Origin: Alphaproteobacteria bacterium
GTDB lineage: Bacteria > Pseudomonadota > Alphaproteobacteria > Micavibrionales > Micavibrionaceae
Assembly: GCA_002401965.1 (NCBI GenBank)
Contig: NVUR01000024.1
Span: forward strand, 1-64,000
Length of the DNA: 64,000 nt
Direction: 5' to 3'
Below the pieces are notes generated by a model, which saw only the letters and a list, made by a program, of their open reading frames with translations, was not told where the DNA came from and did no database searches. Positions within the stretch are counted from its first letter, which is position 1, and each line of letters opens with the position of its first letter. This document shows, piece by piece, positions 27,737 to 37,061 of this stretch. Both the position numbers and the translations under genes were made by a program.

Positions 27737-27890
27737 TGAGGTTAAAAACAAGGACTTCTGGAAGAAAGGAACAGGTGGCTGCTTGAGGATAAGCAATCGT
27801 CAAATGAATTTTTTCAATAAACGTAGAAATTCCGTTAATTTGGATTTTTTATTGGCTGAGTCCGCTGTTACTGCGGTTCGGCCTTTTTGT
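27737..27890 (+). ncRNA. Candidate small non-coding RNA (about 150 nt)
   Basis: The interval runs from the predicted start site to a Rho-independent terminator. It contains no convincing ORF. A small internal stem GCTT/AAGC lies near 27781-27795. I do not recognise it as SRP RNA, 6S RNA or tmRNA. It could be a true small RNA or an attenuated leader of rsfS-rlmH. Confidence 0.45.
27854..27888 (+). terminator. Rho-independent terminator
   Basis: GGCTGAGTCCGC pairs with GCGGTTCGGCC across a short loop, with one bulged T and a few G-T pairs, followed by TTTTT. It closes the candidate RNA and also insulates proA-nadD from rsfS. Confidence 0.75.
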
Positions 27891-27983
27891 TGGTAACCAA
27901 ACAACTATAATGAAGTGACTTTAAAATAAGGAGAAAACGTCATTATTACATATCATGAAAAAGAGCAACTTAGCCCCGAGGAA

Positions 27984-28331
27984 ATGAAAAGCCTGATTGA
28001 GACATCATTGGATGCTGACAAGGCAGAAGACATCGTGTGTGTCGACCTTCCCGAAGGCTCGGCACTTGCGGATTATATGTTTATCGCAACAGGAACATCT
28101 TCCCGTCACGTTAGCGCTCTGGCACGGAAGTTAAAAGATAGCCTTCAGCTTAAAGGGGTCAAGGGCATTTCTATTGAGGGACTATCCCAAAGTGATTGGG
28201 TGGTTATGGATGCGGGCGACGTCATCGTTCACCTATTCCGTCCCGAAGTGCGCGAATTTTATAATATCGAGAAAATGTGGTGTGCTGGATCAGTCCCCCT
28301 TGATATTATAACTGACAAAATTCAAGCCTAA
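27984..28331 (+). CDS. rsfS: Ribosome silencing factor RsfS
   Basis: 115 residues from this ATG. RsfS core: LDADKAEDIVCVDLPEG, ADYMFIATGTSSRHVSALA, GLSQSDWVVMDAGDVIVHLF and REFYNIEKMW. It binds L14 and blocks subunit joining in nutrient limitation. The start is uncertain: GAGGA sits immediately before this ATG, too close, while an AAGGAG at 27928-27933 fits an in-frame ATT at 27942 that would add 14 residues including EKEQLSPEEMKS. A non-ATG start is possible. rlmH follows 47 bases later. Confidence 0.9.
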   Translation: MKSLIETSLDADKAEDIVCVDLPEGSALADYMFIATGTSSRHVSALARKLKDSLQLKGVKGISIEGLSQSDWVVMDAGDVIVHLFRPEVREFYNIEKMWCAGSVPLDIITDKIQA

Positions 28332-28378
28332 CACCTACAAATAAACGTCCATTTACAAAATCAGGCAAGGATTTCGTT

Positions 28379-28837
28379 GTGCTTAAAGTTGATATTATTT
28401 CCATCGCGCGTATTAAAAAAGGCGCGTATTATGACCTTATCGAAAATTACAAAAAGCGTATTCGTTGGAGCTTAACAATATACGAACTCGAATCTAAACA
28501 TAGCGACCCAAAAAAATGCCAACTGGACGAGGAAGAAAAAATCCTCAAACATATCAGTGACCAAGCCGTTGTTATTGCCCTTGATGAACGTGGAGATGGT
28601 CTAAAATCTCTGGACTTTGCCCAGATGTTAGAGAATTTCAAGAACAATGGTGACAATCATATTCAGTTTATAATTGGTGGCGCAGATGGTCTGACACAAA
28701 AAACCAGAGATAAAACCGATATTCTCCTCAGCTTTGGACAGCAAACATGGCCACATTTACTTGCAAGAGTGATGCTTTTAGAGCAGGTTTACAGGGCGCA
28801 GCAAATCCTTGCTGGGCATCCCTATCATCGGGAGTAA
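28379..28837 (+). CDS. rlmH: 23S rRNA pseudouridine-1915 N3-methyltransferase RlmH
   Basis: 152 residues, full SPOUT methyltransferase: VIALDERGDGLKSLDFA, FIIGGADGLT and the terminal LLEQVYRAQQILAGHPYHRE. It methylates the pseudouridine at 1915 of 23S rRNA. The start is a GTG with AAGGA upstream. It directly follows rsfS, the standard order, and precedes the envC-like gene. Confidence 0.97.
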   Translation: MLKVDIISIARIKKGAYYDLIENYKKRIRWSLTIYELESKHSDPKKCQLDEEEKILKHISDQAVVIALDERGDGLKSLDFAQMLENFKNNGDNHIQFIIGGADGLTQKTRDKTDILLSFGQQTWPHLLARVMLLEQVYRAQQILAGHPYHRE

Positions 28838-28859
28838 TATTTACAAAGAGACACAATAA

Positions 28860-30050
28860 ATGGCACGGCTATTATCCTTATGCTTCGTCCTGTTATTTAT
28901 AGCCTCTCTTCCGGTAAAGGCAGGCACGCCACCGATTCCAAAAAATAAAAAAGAGGCACTCCACTCCTTTGAGAAACGCCTTGCACAAGAAAATAAAAAC
29001 AAGGACATCCTTAAAAAACAAAGTCGGCATATTCATAATGATCTGGCCAGCACTAAAAATAAGCTAATCAAAACTGCGGCTACAATTCAACAAAACGAAG
29101 ATGATCTCAAAAATTTCGAACAACGCATCGCAAACTTAGAGGTTAAAAAATCCATTTTAGAAGATGAGCTTAAGGCCGACCGATCCTCTATCGCCAAACT
29201 TATCCTTGCATTAGAGCGCATCCGCAGAACCCCACCCGAAGCCATGCTCGCCCGCCCCGATACACCATATAAAACCGCACAAAGCGCAATGCTGATGGGC
29301 AGTATCATCCCTTCTGTTAATCGCCACGCAGAAAAACTTGGCAAAAATCTGGAAACATTAAGCCGCGTTACAAATGATTTAGAGCTTGAAAAGACATCTT
29401 TGCTGGAAACCTCTGGAAATTTAAAAATACAACACGCAAAACTCTCCACCCTGATAGAAAAACGTACAAAGCTATTTGCAAAAACAAACAGTGATATCGT
29501 TGCACGGGAGCTTTCAATACAACAAATATCTCTGCAAGCACAAAATCTGGAAGATCTCGTCAAAAGAATAAAGGAAAATGAGCGAAAAGAAAAAGAACGT
29601 CAGGCAAAAGAGCAAAAGAAAGCCAAATACATCACCCGCTCCAAACCAAATCACAAAATTATCGATTCAGGGACATCAAGATTACCAATATCAGGCATTA
29701 TCCGCGTCGGTTATAAACAAACCGATCACTTAGGCGCAAAAAGCAAAGGCATAACAATCGAAGGGCGCACAGGCGCATTGGTAATAACCCCGATGAACGG
29801 TACAGTCCAATTCACTGGCGCGTTCAAACGCTATGGCAATATCGTTATTATAGAACACGCAAATGGCTTTCATTCACTGATTGCGGGGCTGGATAAAATA
29901 AACTCGGTGATCGGCGATCACGTAAAATCAGGTGAACCAATTGGGATATTACCAAATTCTTCTTTAATTCCACGCCCAACACTATATTATGAGCTTAGGA
30001 AAAATGGAAAAGCTGTTAATCCTGCCATAAAATTCCCTAGCTTAGGCTAA
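28860..30050 (+). CDS. envC: EnvC-like murein hydrolase activator (degenerate M23 domain)
   Basis: 396 residues. A signal peptide (LLSLCFVLLFIASLPVKA) precedes two coiled coils (about 30-110 and 155-270, with a basic linker) and a LytM/M23 domain (about 285-394) recognised by GNIVIIEHANGFHSLIAGL and GDHVKSGEPIG. The zinc ligands are lost: the usual H/R position reads KSKG and the last His is Tyr (LYYELR). This fits EnvC-type activators of amidases and not active endopeptidases. It follows rlmH and precedes ctpA, a common order for envelope and division genes. Confidence 0.85.
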   Translation: MARLLSLCFVLLFIASLPVKAGTPPIPKNKKEALHSFEKRLAQENKNKDILKKQSRHIHNDLASTKNKLIKTAATIQQNEDDLKNFEQRIANLEVKKSILEDELKADRSSIAKLILALERIRRTPPEAMLARPDTPYKTAQSAMLMGSIIPSVNRHAEKLGKNLETLSRVTNDLELEKTSLLETSGNLKIQHAKLSTLIEKRTKLFAKTNSDIVARELSIQQISLQAQNLEDLVKRIKENERKEKERQAKEQKKAKYITRSKPNHKIIDSGTSRLPISGIIRVGYKQTDHLGAKSKGITIEGRTGALVITPMNGTVQFTGAFKRYGNIVIIEHANGFHSLIAGLDKINSVIGDHVKSGEPIGILPNSSLIPRPTLYYELRKNGKAVNPAIKFPSLG

Positions 30051-30087
30051 ATGCTCTCTTTAATTTAACAAGGACTCTCATCGCGTC

Positions 30088-31473
30088 ATGAAAAAAATTC
30101 TTATTATCTCTCTGTTCAGTGTATCCTTACTTTTGGGAAGTTCTTTCCCGTTCGAAAGTTATGCTGATGAGGAAAGAACAGCAGGCACAGAAGAAACCGC
30201 GCCGAAAACAAAAACAGAGAGAAGCTACAGTGAGACTTACCGACAGCTCAATTTATTCGGTGATGTCTTTGAACGTGTTCGCGCGGAATATGTGGAAGAT
30301 ATAACAGATAAAGAATTAATAGAAAATGCGCTAAGCGGCATGCTCTCCAGTCTTGATCCGCATTCAGGCTTCCTCAATGAAGAACGTTTCAATGATATGA
30401 AAGTTGAAACAAGCGGTGAATTTGGTGGTCTAGGCATTGAAGTAACAATGGAAAACGGATTGGTTAAAGTGGTATCCCCCATTGATGATACGCCAGCCTT
30501 TCGTGCAGGAATACAAGCAGGCGATTATATCTCTAAAATCGATAGCGAATCAGTCATGGGATTAGATTTAAGCGAAGCCGTTGATAAAATGCGCGGAAAA
30601 GTCGGCGCAACCATTGATCTGGTTATTCTACGCAAAGGCGAAGATGCCCCCATCGAAATCACGATAACGCGCGACATCATCCGCATTAAATCCGTAAAAT
30701 CACGGGTTGAGGGCAATGTTGGTTATATCCGCGTAACAACATTCAGCAAAAACACAGGGCCGGGCGTACGTAAAGCCATCCATGATATAATAGAAAAGCT
30801 AGGCGATGCCGTCACAGGATACGTTCTGGATCTACGGAACAACCCCGGTGGTCTACTCTCTCAAGCGATAGAAGTCTCGGATGCCTTTATTGACAAAGGT
30901 GAAATCGTATCGCAACGCGGACGCTATGAAGAAGATACAGAGCGCAATAACTCAACCCCTGGTGATTTAACCAATGGCCTGCCTATTGTTGTGTTGGTGA
31001 ATGGTGGCTCTGCCTCCGCGTCTGAAATTGTTGCTGGCGCACTGCAAGATCATAAACGTGCCATCATCATGGGGACACAATCCTTTGGAAAAGGCTCTGT
31101 CCAAACCGTTATACCATTATCTGGTAATGCCGCGATGCGCCTGACCACCGCGCGCTATTACACACCATCGGGGCGATCAATTCAAGGAACAGGTATCACA
31201 CCCGACATCATTGTCGAACAAGCAAAAATCGAAGTCTATGATGCAAAATATAAACGTACGCGTGAAGCAGATTTACGTGGTTCTCTTAAAAATGAAGATA
31301 CAAAAACGAAAAAAGAAAAGCCATCTAATGATAATATAGATGTAAAAAAAGGTGATAAAACTGAAAAAGACGAGAAAAAAGAGGAAAAGCAGGATTATCA
31401 ACTGACAAGAGCATTAGACCTACTTGCTGGCCTCTCCTTATATAACGAGAATAAAAGTGCCCGCGCAAAATAA
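30088..31473 (+). CDS. ctpA: Carboxyl-terminal processing protease CtpA (S41A)
   Basis: 461 residues. A signal peptide (ILIISLFSVSLLLGSSFPF) is followed by a PDZ domain (about 105-190, with GLGIEV) and the tail-specific protease core. The catalytic Ser/Lys dyad is Ser310 in GGSASASEI and Lys335 in SFGKGSVQT; LDLRNNPGGLL is also typical. Cleaves C-termini of periplasmic proteins. The C-terminal tail is Lys/Glu-rich. It follows the envC-like gene and precedes the polysaccharide deacetylase, a conserved set in alphaproteobacteria. Confidence 0.96.
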   Translation: MKKILIISLFSVSLLLGSSFPFESYADEERTAGTEETAPKTKTERSYSETYRQLNLFGDVFERVRAEYVEDITDKELIENALSGMLSSLDPHSGFLNEERFNDMKVETSGEFGGLGIEVTMENGLVKVVSPIDDTPAFRAGIQAGDYISKIDSESVMGLDLSEAVDKMRGKVGATIDLVILRKGEDAPIEITITRDIIRIKSVKSRVEGNVGYIRVTTFSKNTGPGVRKAIHDIIEKLGDAVTGYVLDLRNNPGGLLSQAIEVSDAFIDKGEIVSQRGRYEEDTERNNSTPGDLTNGLPIVVLVNGGSASASEIVAGALQDHKRAIIMGTQSFGKGSVQTVIPLSGNAAMRLTTARYYTPSGRSIQGTGITPDIIVEQAKIEVYDAKYKRTREADLRGSLKNEDTKTKKEKPSNDNIDVKKGDKTEKDEKKEEKQDYQLTRALDLLAGLSLYNENKSARAK

Positions 31474-31512
31474 AGGCGTTCTGCACATCATCTGCATATT
31501 CGGAAAAAAAAT

Positions 31513-32751
31513 ATGGATATAGCAAAAATAAAAGCCTCTGCCGCATCTATCGACATAACAATGTTGAAGGAGAGGCTCACGCAATGCAAAGCAAAAGTCT
31601 TACCACTGCTGCAACAAATAGACATAACAGCCCTGATAAAAGGCCTTATCACCGTCACGGCGATTTATACCCTCCTTTTTCTCTATGTTTATTTGAACAG
31701 TGCCAGCACAATTGCACAGCTGGAAAGCCAAATCATTGTTGAAAACATCACGGTACAACACGTTAAAAAACACATTGAACAACCGCACAATCAAACAGAA
31801 AATATCGCAACGTCAATGTCTGTCATCGATGGCTTACATGAAGTAAGAAATATCGGACGTCTGCCTATCATACGCAAAGAAGACAACCTGACCAGCTTCC
31901 GCGCATATCAACACCCATTTACCTTTAAAAACATTGGGAATAAGCCTGTAATATCCTTCATAATTATCGATTACGGTCTATCAAAAGCACAATCCCTCTC
32001 CGCCCTTGATATCCTTCCGCCAGAGGTGTCTTTCATCTTGTCACCCTATTCCTCATTACCCGATGAATGGATGGCAATGGCACAAAGTAAAGGTCATGAG
32101 GTATGGCTTAACCTTCCCATTCAAAATAAAAAACCTCAAGATTTAGGGGGAAATGCCATCTATCACCACAGTCCCTCACTGGAAAAGAAACACAATATGC
32201 ATAAATCCTTGGCCAAAACGCAAGGGTATATTGGTATTGGAAGCTATACAGATGACAGCATAAACAGCGAAAAACAACATTATACCGAACTGGCCGAAGA
32301 TTTATACAGGCGCGGTTTGGGTATTTTAGAGCTGAACCCCAACGCCCCCACCTTTATAGAAGGCAAAGCCTTATCAATGGGCGCGCCATACATAAAGGCC
32401 GATTTGGAAGTTTTTAAAATCAAAGGCAAAGACAATTCCTTTGAAGCCTTAGAATCTATCGCACAAGAAAAAGGGCATGCCATTGCGATCATTCCCAACT
32501 ACCCCACGACAATCAAAAATCTTGCGGTATGGATAATGAAAGTCGCACAGGCTGATTACATCATCGCGCCAGTATCAGCCATCTATGACCTGCCCCTTCA
32601 TCGTGTAAATGGCTCTGGCACTAAACACACAAACATCGCGCCAACACCATTGCACAAAAATGACCATATAGAGCCAGAAGAAACCCATCATGCGCCTGCG
32701 CCGCACCATAATCCGCCACACGCACCAGAACCGCATAACACCCATCACTAA
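31513..32751 (+). CDS. Divergent polysaccharide deacetylase family protein with His-rich tail
   Basis: 412 residues. One TM helix (about 43-60, TVTAIYTLLFLYVYLNS) anchors a periplasmic domain of the divergent polysaccharide deacetylase (DUF610) family: VISFIIIDYGLSKAQSLSALDILPPEVSFILSPYS, HEVWLNLPIQ and GIGSYTDD. The family is usually found next to ctpA; its enzymatic activity is unproven. The last about 35 residues are strongly His/Pro-rich (EPEETHHAPAPHHNPPH) and may bind metal. A good start ATG at 31513 follows ctpA by 39 bases. Confidence 0.85.
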   Translation: MDIAKIKASAASIDITMLKERLTQCKAKVLPLLQQIDITALIKGLITVTAIYTLLFLYVYLNSASTIAQLESQIIVENITVQHVKKHIEQPHNQTENIATSMSVIDGLHEVRNIGRLPIIRKEDNLTSFRAYQHPFTFKNIGNKPVISFIIIDYGLSKAQSLSALDILPPEVSFILSPYSSLPDEWMAMAQSKGHEVWLNLPIQNKKPQDLGGNAIYHHSPSLEKKHNMHKSLAKTQGYIGIGSYTDDSINSEKQHYTELAEDLYRRGLGILELNPNAPTFIEGKALSMGAPYIKADLEVFKIKGKDNSFEALESIAQEKGHAIAIIPNYPTTIKNLAVWIMKVAQADYIIAPVSAIYDLPLHRVNGSGTKHTNIAPTPLHKNDHIEPEETHHAPAPHHNPPHAPEPHNTHH

Positions 32752-32765
32752 AAAGATACCTGCCC

Positions 32766-33251
32766 ATGACACATATTAACAAAGAACACCTCGCCTACCG
32801 CCCTTGCGTTGGTATTGCCCTGTTCAATGCACAAGGTAAAGTCTTTGTGGGGGAGCGCATTGACACCCCGAATGCGTGGCAAATGCCACAAGGCGGTATG
32901 GACGAAGGGGAAACCGCCGCTCAGACTGCGCTGCGCGAACTGGCAGAAGAAACAGGCACAAGCAAGGCCGAAATCATCAAAATTGCAGATAATAAAATAC
33001 GTTACGATTTACCCGATCACCTCATCACGAAATTTTGGGACGGCCAATATCGCGGACAAGAACAAACTTGGGTGGCTGCACGCTTCACTGGTACAGACGC
33101 CGACATTAACCTAAACGCCTTTGAACCCGCAGAGTTCCGCGCATGGCAATGGGTTGACCTGCCCAATACACTGGACTTAATCGTCCCCTTTAAACGTGAT
33201 ATATATCGCGACGTTATTGATATGTTTAAAGATATTTCTGTAAAAACCTAA
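32766..33251 (+). CDS. rppH: RNA pyrophosphohydrolase RppH
   Basis: 161 residues. Full Nudix box in PQGGMDEGETAAQTALRELAEETG, preceded by RPCVGIALFNAQGKVFVGER and followed by TKFWDGQYRGQEQTWVAARF, typical of RppH. It removes pyrophosphate from mRNA 5' ends to start decay. It follows the deacetylase by 14 bases. It may also act on dinucleoside polyphosphates. Confidence 0.93.
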   Translation: MTHINKEHLAYRPCVGIALFNAQGKVFVGERIDTPNAWQMPQGGMDEGETAAQTALRELAEETGTSKAEIIKIADNKIRYDLPDHLITKFWDGQYRGQEQTWVAARFTGTDADINLNAFEPAEFRAWQWVDLPNTLDLIVPFKRDIYRDVIDMFKDISVKT

Positions 33252-33354
33252 TAAATCCTTGTCCCCACCAAGAAAACTTAATGCTTGAGCAAAACGTCGT
33301 TCTGGCTTACAATCCGCTGCGTTTAGTTATAAATTTTATAAACAGAGTAGCATA

Positions 33355-33600
33355 ATGACAGCACAAAAAACGGTAGAAACGTTGAGCTTTGAAGAAGCGT
33401 TAAGAGAGCTGGAAAACATTGTTAGAGGCTTGGAAACTGGTGAGTCCGCATTAGAAGATTCTATCACATCCTATGAACGTGGCATCGCCTTAAAAGCACA
33501 TTGCGAAAACAAGCTACGCGATGCTCAGGCAAAAATAGAAAAAATATCCATCGGCAATGATGGCTCTATAACAACACAACCCCTAGATTCGGAAGTATAA
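33355..33600 (+). CDS. xseB: Exodeoxyribonuclease VII small subunit
   Basis: 81 residues. XseB signature: LSFEEALRELENIVRGLETGESALEDSITSYERGIALK. Small subunit of ExoVII; the large subunit gene xseA is not in the window. ispA follows 3 bases later and dxs after that, the widely conserved xseB-ispA-dxs order. Confidence 0.95.
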   Translation: MTAQKTVETLSFEEALRELENIVRGLETGESALEDSITSYERGIALKAHCENKLRDAQAKIEKISIGNDGSITTQPLDSEV

Positions 33601-33603
33601 AAC

Positions 33604-34515
33604 ATGGCACCGTCCCTAAGAGATGCACACCCTGAATTACAAAGCGAAATGAACGCCGTATCCGAGGCAGTCAATAAAACCATTGCCCGCCTCCTGCCCG
33701 AGACAGATCTTCCCGAAAATCATCTCTATGATGCAATGCGCCACGGCACGTTAAGCGGCGGAAAGCGGTTACGCCCATTTCTGGTTATGCATTCCGCAGC
33801 CTTGTTTAATGTTGACCCTGCGCGCGCACGACGCGTTGCGGCAGCCTTAGAATTCATCCATTGTTACTCTTTGATCCATGATGATTTACCATCCATGGAT
33901 AATGCAGCATTACGCCGTGGAAAACCGACTGTCCATATCCAATATGATGAGGCAACAGCAATCCTTGCAGGCGACGCGCTCCTAACCCTTGCTTTCGAAA
34001 TTCTAAGCGAAAATGAAACCCACGAAGACCCACGCGTCCGTTGTGAGTTAATCCAAACCCTTGCAAGATCATCAGGTGGTCATGGTATGGTTGGTGGTCA
34101 AATGCTTGACCTACTGGCGGAAAAACAGGAATTCGATCTGGGTACAATCTCACGCCTGCAACGCATGAAAACTGGAAAACTAATGGCATTTGCCTGTGAA
34201 GCTGGTGCGATTATCGGCAAAGCTGGTGAACCGCAAAAACGCGCTCTATGCAATTATGCCCATGATCTTGGTCTGGCTTTCCAAGTCACCGACGATATTC
34301 TCGATGTCGAAGCCGACCCACAGGATACAGGCAAAGATACAGGCAAAGACGTTGAAGCAGGCAAGGCAACGTTCGTCTCTGCTATGGGTAAAGAACAGGC
34401 AAAAGAACGCGCCGATATGCTGGTTCATCAAGCCATCGGACATTTAAAAATATTCGAAGGACGCGCGGAAATGCTGAAAGAACTTGCACTCTATGTTCTG
34501 GAACGCCGTGCATAA
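33604..34515 (+). CDS. ispA: Polyprenyl (farnesyl/geranyl) diphosphate synthase
   Basis: 303 residues. Aspartate-rich motifs: first DDLPSMDN (HDDLPSMDN) and second DDILD; GGKRLRPFLVMHS and GGQMLDL support it. It condenses IPP with DMAPP/GPP. The gene lies between xseB and dxs, so it is part of the isoprenoid precursor operon. Chain length is inferred from family (FPP). Confidence 0.95.
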   Translation: MAPSLRDAHPELQSEMNAVSEAVNKTIARLLPETDLPENHLYDAMRHGTLSGGKRLRPFLVMHSAALFNVDPARARRVAAALEFIHCYSLIHDDLPSMDNAALRRGKPTVHIQYDEATAILAGDALLTLAFEILSENETHEDPRVRCELIQTLARSSGGHGMVGGQMLDLLAEKQEFDLGTISRLQRMKTGKLMAFACEAGAIIGKAGEPQKRALCNYAHDLGLAFQVTDDILDVEADPQDTGKDTGKDVEAGKATFVSAMGKEQAKERADMLVHQAIGHLKIFEGRAEMLKELALYVLERRA

Positions 34516-34607
34516 ATCCTCCATTATCCTGCATAACATCATGATAATTCGGCTTCGGGTAAGAAATACTTTGCCCGAATGTTGTCTTTAGGTTAAAAAG
34601 ACACACG

Positions 34608-36572
34608 ATGGAACAAATACAGCAAAAACAAACTGAAATGCCGCAGAGTGACAAAGCCGAGTCATTACTCGATTCTGTGATGTTCCCAAGCGATATGAAG
34701 GATTTTTCCGATCAAGACCTCATACAGCTTTCGGATGATGTCCGCAGGCATATGATCGCAAACGTCGCCAAAACAGGCGGGCATTTAGGCGCAGGTCTCG
34801 GCGTTGTAGAACTCTCCGTCGCGCTGCACGCTGTATTTGATACGCCGAAAGACCGCATCATCTGGGATGTCGGGCATCAATCCTATCCGCACAAAATTCT
34901 TACAGGTCGTAAAGACCAAATGCATACATTACGTCAAGGTGGCGGCCTATCTGGCTTTACCAAGCGCAGTGAAAGCGAATACGATCCTTTCGGCGCGGCG
35001 CACAGCTCTACCTCCATCTCTGCGGGATTAGGCATGGCGGTTGCACGCGACCTATCCAAGTTACTGGAAGACAACGAAGAAGGGCACAGCAAACATGTAA
35101 TCGCCGTGATTGGCGATGGTGCGATGTCCGCTGGCATGGCTTATGAAGCCATGAACAACGCAGGCGCACAAACCATTGACGGTAAGAAAAGCCGCCTGAT
35201 CGTCATTCTGAACGATAACGAAATGTCTATCGCCCCACCCGTTGGCGCGATGAGCAGACATCTTACAAAAATCGTATCCTCAAAGCCCTATATCACCGCG
35301 CGTGAGCTTGGCAAGAAAATCACAGATATCCTGCCCTCCCCCATCCGCCACGTTGCAAAACGCGCCGAAGAAAGCGCAAGAATGGCACTGGGCAGTGGTA
35401 CAATGTTCGAAGAGATGGGCTTTTATTATATCGGCCCCGTCGATGGTCATAATCTTGAACATTTACTGCCGATCCTGCGTAATATCCGCGACAGCGACCA
35501 TGAAGGTCCCATCCTTATTCATGTGATAACACAAAAGGGTAAGGGCTATCTCCCAGCCGAAAATTCAAAAGACAAAATGCATGGCGTAAAGAAATTTGAT
35601 GTCATCACAGGCGCGCAAGCTAAAGCAAGACCCTCCGCGCCCAGCTATACGAATGTCTATGCCGATGCTTTGATTGCACTGGCACGTAAGGATACAAAAA
35701 TTGTCGGCATCACTGCTGCCATGCCCTCTGGCACAGGGATGGATGCCTTTGCACAGGAATTCCCCGAACGCACATTCGATGTTGGCATCGCCGAACAACA
35801 CGCCGTCACATTCGCCGCTGGTATGGCAACAGAGGGATACAAACCCTTCATCACCATATATTCAACATTTTTGCAACGCGCCTATGACCAAGTCGTACAC
35901 GATGTCGCCATTCAAAATATTCCCGTACGCTTTGCGATTGACCGCGCAGGCTTAGTCGGTGCAGATGGGCAAACACACGCAGGCAGTTTCGATATCGCAT
36001 ATTTAGGATGCCTACCAAACTTCGTCATTATGGCGCCCGCCGACGAAGCCGAGCTGATGCACATGGTTGCCACCGCCGCCGCCTATAACGATGGGCCAAT
36101 TGCGTTCCGTTATCCACGCGGTGAAGGCGTTGGTGTCGCCCTGCCCGAAACACCTAAAATTCTGCCTATCGGAAAAGGGCGCATCATTCAAAAAGGTAAG
36201 AAAATCGCCCTGCTTTCTCTAGGCACACGTTTGGAAGAATGTAAAAATGCCGCAGCGATACTGAAAGATAAGCTCGGGCTTGAAATCACGATTGCCGATG
36301 CCCGCTTTGCCAAGCCATTAGATACGGAAATGATTGCTCAACTGGCACAGAATCATGATGCTCTTATCACAATAGAGGAAGGATCACGCGGCGGTTTTGG
36401 CGCATATGTTTTGGAATATCTTTCCAGCCAAGGCCTGATGGATAAAGGGTTAAAAATACGCACAATGACCCTGCCCGATACCTTTCAAGATCACGACACA
36501 CCATCAATCCAATATGATGAAGCGGGCTTAACCGCGCAACATATTGCAACCCTTGCATCCTCATTAATATAA
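34608..36572 (+). CDS. dxs: 1-deoxy-D-xylulose-5-phosphate synthase
   Basis: 654 residues, full length. The ThDP-binding [18 protein letters not shown] stretch, [41 protein letters not shown] and HDGHN-like region, and the Glu/His pair in [14 protein letters not shown] are present. It makes DXP for the MEP pathway. It starts 93 bases after ispA. The region between holds a weak inverted repeat (34550-34582) with unknown meaning. I see no riboswitch. Confidence 0.98.
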   Translation: MEQIQQKQTEMPQSDKAESLLDSVMFPSDMKDFSDQDLIQLSDDVRRHMIANVAKTGGHLGAGLGVVELSVALHAVFDTPKDRIIWDVGHQSYPHKILTGRKDQMHTLRQGGGLSGFTKRSESEYDPFGAAHSSTSISAGLGMAVARDLSKLLEDNEEGHSKHVIAVIGDGAMSAGMAYEAMNNAGAQTIDGKKSRLIVILNDNEMSIAPPVGAMSRHLTKIVSSKPYITARELGKKITDILPSPIRHVAKRAEESARMALGSGTMFEEMGFYYIGPVDGHNLEHLLPILRNIRDSDHEGPILIHVITQKGKGYLPAENSKDKMHGVKKFDVITGAQAKARPSAPSYTNVYADALIALARKDTKIVGITAAMPSGTGMDAFAQEFPERTFDVGIAEQHAVTFAAGMATEGYKPFITIYSTFLQRAYDQVVHDVAIQNIPVRFAIDRAGLVGADGQTHAGSFDIAYLGCLPNFVIMAPADEAELMHMVATAAAYNDGPIAFRYPRGEGVGVALPETPKILPIGKGRIIQKGKKIALLSLGTRLEECKNAAAILKDKLGLEITIADARFAKPLDTEMIAQLAQNHDALITIEEGSRGGFGAYVLEYLSSQGLMDKGLKIRTMTLPDTFQDHDTPSIQYDEAGLTAQHIATLASSLI

Positions 36573-36579
36573 TCAAACC

Positions 36580-36608
36580 TTGACAAAATAGGATATAATT
36601 CCTACATT
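36580..36608 (+). promoter_or_regulatory. Candidate promoter giving a leaderless mRNA
   Basis: An exact TTGACA at 36580-36585 and TACATT at 36603-36608 are separated by 17 bases. The expected start is about 7 bases downstream, at or next to the A of the ATG at 36615. No ribosome binding site precedes that ATG, consistent with a leaderless transcript. Confidence 0.5.
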
Positions 36609-36614
36609 GTCCCC

Positions 36615-37061
36615 ATGACAAATGAAAATAACGACGTGCCAACAGAGGCACAAACAGAAAACACAGGGGAGAGCGTAAGCGCCCTGTTCTATCCACCCGA
36701 ACAACAAGTAATGGAAAGCCTGCGTGTTCTCACACGCCATTTGCCGAAAAAGCCAACACTGAAGGATCAGTGTGACATGATGCAATCTTCGCTTTTTCAT
36801 GACGAGAACAGCCAGAATATGCTCTACGCACAGCTCTATGTTCTCGACACCCTCTTCCACAGCAATATCGCCAATGCCATGGATGTAACGGATGAAAATG
36901 GCAATAAAGTTAAAGATTACGTCAGTTCACGCTTTATTGATCTTGCCCTTAGAACGCAAAAACAATGCCGCACAACCATCGAAGCCTTACAGAATGTTAG
37001 AGACCGTAACGACAAAGACCAAGAAAAATTCTACAAACAAACTAATAAGGATTGGTATTAA
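36615..37061 (+). CDS. Conserved-looking protein of unknown function
   Basis: 148 residues, soluble, acidic N-terminus (TNENNDVPTEAQTENTG) then helical; two CQ/DQC cysteines (DQCDMMQ, QKQCRTT). No signal peptide or TM. The stop overlaps the ATG of the next gene (TAATG), so both form a pair. Such pairs occur beside dxs in related genomes as small orphan genes and the second partner resembles phage-associated proteins; I cannot name a function. Confidence 0.55.
   Translation: MTNENNDVPTEAQTENTGESVSALFYPPEQQVMESLRVLTRHLPKKPTLKDQCDMMQSSLFHDENSQNMLYAQLYVLDTLFHSNIANAMDVTDENGNKVKDYVSSRFIDLALRTQKQCRTTIEALQNVRDRNDKDQEKFYKQTNKDWY

Larger units (their letters stand above)
27667..27983. other. Intergenic region with promoter, candidate RNA and terminator
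   Basis: This 317-base gap between nadD and rsfS holds a promoter-like pair (27701-27729), a stretch that could be a small RNA (from about 27737), a strong hairpin with T-run (27854-27888), then an AAGGAG and the beginning of rsfS. Listed separately. Confidence 0.6.

Noticed and set aside
34516-34607. Thiamine (TPP) riboswitch before dxs
   Set aside because: Only a weak hairpin is visible and none of the conserved THI-box sequence.
36580-36599. TTGACA followed by TATAAT with only 8 bases between
   Set aside because: The spacer is too short; the TACATT 17 bases downstream is the better -10.
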